This document shows, piece by piece, positions 4,985-7,353 of a DNA stretch of 7,353 nt. The DNA lies in the NCBI GenBank assembly GCA_964548875.1, contig CAZJSP010000024.1, positions 1 to 7,353 of the forward strand, given 5' to 3'. Every line of letters begins with the position of its first letter. Position 1 is the first letter of the stretch. The notes under the pieces were generated by a model, which was not told the origin of the DNA, did no database searches, and saw only the letters and a program-made list of their open reading frames with translations. Position numbers and translations under genes: made by a program. This DNA is from CAYSZX01 sp964548875. Its GTDB lineage: Bacteria; Patescibacteriota; Minisyncoccia; Minisyncoccales; JANBVM01.

Positions 4985-6070
4985 ATGAATTTTTTTGGAT
5001 TAATTCCTCATAGTTTTTTAGGAATAGATATTGGAACCTATGCCATTAGGTTGGTTGAAGTTTCTAGTTGGGCTGGAAGAAAAAAGCTGGAAAGCTATGG
5101 AGAGATTCCAGCCTCTGTTTTGTATAAAAAACCTTTTAGGGATTTTAATAAAAGCACTCTTTCTTTTTCAAATGACGATATTGCTCGCGCTATTCAAGCT
5201 GTTATTCAGGAGGCGGGGATGAAGTCTAAAAAAGTGGCTTTGTCTATCCCTGATTTTTCTACTTTTTTTACTAATTTAGAATTGCCTCCTATGACTGACC
5301 GAGAAGTTCCTCAAGCTATTAAATCTGAAGCAAGAAGACATATTCCCTTACCCTTAAGTGAAGTTACCTTGGATTGGCAGATTATGCCATTTGATCCTAA
5401 TATTGATAAAAAGAAACAGAAAATTAAAGTTTTATTAGCAGCCGTACCAAATGAAACAATTAATAAGTATAAGAGCATTGTTCAAAAACTGAATTTAGAA
5501 ATGATTGCTTTAGAGGCTGAGGTTTTTGGATTGGCCCGCTCTTTAATTTCTGAGGAAGAAAAAGAAGCAGTTGCCTTGATTGATGTTGGGGGTAGAAGCA
5601 CAAGTTGTAGTATAATGTATAAAGGACTTCTAAGAGTGTCCTATAGTTTTAATGTTTCAGGGAGCGGTTTAATTGAAAGACTATCTAAATCTCTTAATAT
5701 TAATTCTGAAAAAAGTGAGAAATTAATGAAACAATATGGTATTATGGGAGAGGAGAATAATCAGGAAGCTAATCAAGTTAAAGAATCTTTAGAGTCTCCA
5801 GTTTCGTTAATGGCTAATGAAATTAATGATGTTTGTGAAAACTTTTTTTCAAAAGAGAAAAAGGAAGTTCGGAAAATAATTATTGGAGGAGGAGGGGCTC
5901 TTTTACCTGGATTATGGCAATATTTTGAAAATAAATTTCCTAAAAAAACAGTAGAAATAGCTCACCCTTTTCAACAGTTACATTATCCCCCAATCTTAAG
6001 TGAAGAATTAAAAATGATGGGGGCAGGCTATGCAGTTGCTATTGGCATGGCTTTAAAAGGACTAGAATAA
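4985..6070 (+). CDS. pilM: Type IV pilus assembly protein PilM
   Basis: Cytoplasmic actin-like ATP-binding protein that binds the N-terminal tail of PilN and links the pilus motor to the inner-membrane alignment complex. The actin-fold signatures are in order: phosphate-1 GIDIGTYAIRLVEV (13-26), phosphate-2 LIDVGGRSTSCSI (198-210) with Asp200, and the adenosine loop GGGGALLPGL (301-310). Between them, the 1C-type subdomain contains LPPMTDREVPQAIKSEARR (100-118), which is strongly PilM-like, and the C-terminus MGAGYAVAIGMALKG is also typical. The length of 361 residues is normal for PilM. FtsA and MreB, the other actin-like candidates, are excluded by these motifs and by the downstream PilN and PilO. 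It is the first gene of a tight operon, two bases before pilN, with no Shine-Dalgarno but an extended -10 element just upstream, consistent with leaderless translation. Confidence 0.95.
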   Translation: MNFFGLIPHSFLGIDIGTYAIRLVEVSSWAGRKKLESYGEIPASVLYKKPFRDFNKSTLSFSNDDIARAIQAVIQEAGMKSKKVALSIPDFSTFFTNLELPPMTDREVPQAIKSEARRHIPLPLSEVTLDWQIMPFDPNIDKKKQKIKVLLAAVPNETINKYKSIVQKLNLEMIALEAEVFGLARSLISEEEKEAVALIDVGGRSTSCSIMYKGLLRVSYSFNVSGSGLIERLSKSLNINSEKSEKLMKQYGIMGEENNQEANQVKESLESPVSLMANEINDVCENFFSKEKKEVRKIIIGGGGALLPGLWQYFENKFPKKTVEIAHPFQQLHYPPILSEELKMMGAGYAVAIGMALKGLE

Positions 6071-6072
6071 AA

Positions 6073-6600
6073 ATGGTAAATCTTATTCCCAAACCGGCCA
6101 AGAAGATAAGTAAGGCTCAAAGAATATTTCTTTATTCTTTGGTTTTTATTTTAATTTCTTTAACTCTTGTTTATGTTGTTTTGGTTTCTATGGAACAGAG
6201 GGCTCAATCTAAAATTAAAAAACTTGAAGATCAAATAACTGCCCAAAAGACAACAAAAATGATAGAATTAGAAAGAGAAATTAAAAATTATAAGAGAGAA
6301 ATTGATGAGTACTCTAGTTATTTAGCAGAGCATTTGATTAATACTAAATTCTTTAATCTTTTAGAAGAAACTGTTCATCCTCAGGTTACCTTTAATCAAT
6401 TAGCCCTACATTCTGATTCCAGCTATGCTCAAATGTCTGGTCGGGCTAATAGCTTCCTTGCCTTAGGCCAACAATTAATTATTTTTAATAATAATGAGGA
6501 AATTCAGAGCTTTAATTTGACTGGTCTTTCAATAGATGAAAAAGGGTATGTTATATTTAGTCTGAGCTTATTATTAAATAGTAGTTTATTCCAATACTAA
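6073..6600 (+). CDS. pilN: Type IV pilus inner-membrane protein PilN
   Basis: Bitopic membrane protein that couples PilM in the cytoplasm to PilO outside. The N-terminal MVNLIPKP (1-8) matches the conserved NLLP-type peptide that inserts into PilM. One membrane helix follows at about 18-39, then a charged, probably coiled-coil region at 41-82 rich in Lys and Glu. The remaining 83-175 should fold as the ferredoxin-like domain that pairs with PilO. At 175 residues it is close to the usual size. Sequence similarity in this family is low outside the N-terminal motif, so the call also uses gene order. A weak AAAAGGA (6055-6061) sits eleven bases before the start, inside the pilM end. Expression is probably from the pilM promoter, with ribosomes passing over the two-base gap. 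Confidence 0.9.
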   Translation: MVNLIPKPAKKISKAQRIFLYSLVFILISLTLVYVVLVSMEQRAQSKIKKLEDQITAQKTTKMIELEREIKNYKREIDEYSSYLAEHLINTKFFNLLEETVHPQVTFNQLALHSDSSYAQMSGRANSFLALGQQLIIFNNNEEIQSFNLTGLSIDEKGYVIFSLSLLLNSSLFQY

Positions 6601-6601
6601 A

Positions 6602-7123
6602 ATGAAAAACTATTTAATTTATGTTATTGCGGCAATTTGTTTATCTGTTTTATTAGTTTTTGTTTTGGTTGTGCCTACTTATCAAAATTTAAATATTTTA
6701 GATGCTGAGGCTTTAGAAAAAGAAACTACTTTAGAATTTCAAACTTCATATTTTGAAGAATTACAAAATATTGAAGATCGACTTGAAAATACGGAAACTC
6801 TTTTTGATAAAATTAAATCAGCTATTCCTGAAGGAAATGATTTGCCTAATTTAATGAATTATTTTCAGAATTCTGCTTCTCGATCAGGTATGATGATTAG
6901 AAGCATGAGCCCTTCTCTAGTTTCTTCTGATCAGGAAAGAAGAATTAAGTCTAGTCGAGTGAATATGACTTTAACTGGGAGTTATGAGGATTTTAAAAGA
7001 TTTATTGATATTATTGAAAAATCTTCCCGTCTTATTGAAGTTGAAAAGATAAGCTTCCAATCTCCTGTTGAAGATGACGAGCCTTTCCAATTTAATATAT
7101 CAACTAAAGTTTATTATCGTTAA
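6602..7123 (+). CDS. pilO: Type IV pilus inner-membrane protein PilO
   Basis: Bitopic partner of PilN in the pilus alignment complex. One membrane helix lies at about 4-25, followed by a long acidic coiled-coil-like segment (31-78) and a ferredoxin-like C-terminal domain. Typical PilO features are IPEGNDLPNLMNYFQNSA (78-95), ending in SRSGM, and LTGSYEDFKRFIDIIEKSSR (123-142) followed by LIEVEKISF. Its 173 residues are near the family norm, slightly short. It begins one base after the pilN stop, with no Shine-Dalgarno, so it depends on coupled translation. PilN and PilO are structural relatives; gene order and the above motifs decide which is which. Confidence 0.92.
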   Translation: MKNYLIYVIAAICLSVLLVFVLVVPTYQNLNILDAEALEKETTLEFQTSYFEELQNIEDRLENTETLFDKIKSAIPEGNDLPNLMNYFQNSASRSGMMIRSMSPSLVSSDQERRIKSSRVNMTLTGSYEDFKRFIDIIEKSSRLIEVEKISFQSPVEDDEPFQFNISTKVYYR

Positions 7124-7124
7124 T

Positions 7125-7353
7125 ATGACATTTAAAGAACAATTTGAAAAAAACAGAACTTTAATTGTTGGGGTGGCTGTAGCCGGCCTATTAATTGGCT
7201 TTGGTTTTTGGAGTTTTTATTTATCTCCTCAAAAATCAGTTAGACAACAGCAGCAAGAAACTTTAGTTGTTGATCAGTTTCAAGCAATTAAAATCGATTT
7301 TGACATTTTAGAAGGTGGACACCTTCAAATATTAGAACAAATAGGGACTATCC
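7125..7353 (+). CDS. Partial bitopic membrane protein in the pilP position (cut by window end)
   Basis: ATG at 7125, one base after the pilO stop, opens a frame that runs without a stop to the end of the window (76 complete codons). The N-terminus is short and charged (MTFKEQFEKNR), followed by one membrane helix at about 13-34 (TLIVGVAVAGLLIGF, then WSFYL), and then a Gln-rich stretch (QQQQE) and DFDILEGGHLQILEQIGTI. The topology, an N-terminal anchor with the rest outside, and the position after pilO suit a PilP-type protein or the short pilus-operon protein found there in Patescibacteria. PilP itself is usually a lipoprotein, and no lipobox is seen here, so I do not give a symbol. Confidence 0.8.
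   Translation, partial: MTFKEQFEKNRTLIVGVAVAGLLIGFGFWSFYLSPQKSVRQQQQETLVVDQFQAIKIDFDILEGGHLQILEQIGTI

Noticed and set aside
5031..5222. Open frame of 63 codons on the + strand inside pilM
   Set aside because: It is another frame of the pilM 5' region, which carries clear PilM motifs; there is no independent signal for it.

Overview
The window looks like a chromosomal stretch from a small-genome, AT-rich bacterium, most likely a member of the Candidate Phyla Radiation (Patescibacteria). This rests on strong A/T bias, very tight gene packing, a bare pilM-pilN-pilO type IV pilus operon next to comF, short versions of common enzymes, almost no Shine-Dalgarno sequences, and an uncharacterised Trp/Tyr-rich protein (66-569) of a kind I associate with these genomes. 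TGA ends the isomerase and cation-transporter genes, so the standard bacterial code applies, not the UGA-glycine code of Gracilibacteria/SR1. The lineage is an inference; no rRNA or ribosomal protein gene is present to prove it.

Left part (1-2400, + strand): an unknown basic protein; a 249-base gap holding a decayed helix-turn-helix gene; two small membrane proteins (DUF2177 family and TspO); and a YjjX-type inosine/xanthosine triphosphatase. Each gene is separated by short AT-rich spacers, and tspO and yjjX have a -10-like hexamer only six bases before the ATG, which suggests leaderless mRNAs.

Middle (2400-4957): an 82-residue unknown protein on the - strand, with its own canonical promoter, Shine-Dalgarno sequence and terminator. 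Divergent from it is a two-gene + strand operon of type 1 isopentenyl-diphosphate isomerase (idi) and a cation diffusion facilitator carrying an extra C-terminal cysteine-rich zinc-ribbon-like tail, joined by a 4-base stop/start overlap. Its 3' end overlaps the convergent comF by 15 bases.

Right part (4958-7353, + strand): a 27-base spacer with an extended -10 promoter separates comF from a type IV pilus operon, pilM, pilN, pilO and a truncated bitopic membrane protein in the usual pilP position, with one- or two-base gaps. PilM (actin-like, cytoplasmic), PilN and PilO (single-pass, inner membrane) form the pilus alignment platform. ComF beside it suggests, but does not prove, a role in DNA uptake.

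Most of the window is ordinary accessory and housekeeping content. I see no defence island, CRISPR array, transposon or phage. The items most worth a second look are the unknown 66-569 family, the self-contained 82-residue gene, the transporter with a zinc-ribbon tail, and the apparent leaderless promoters.
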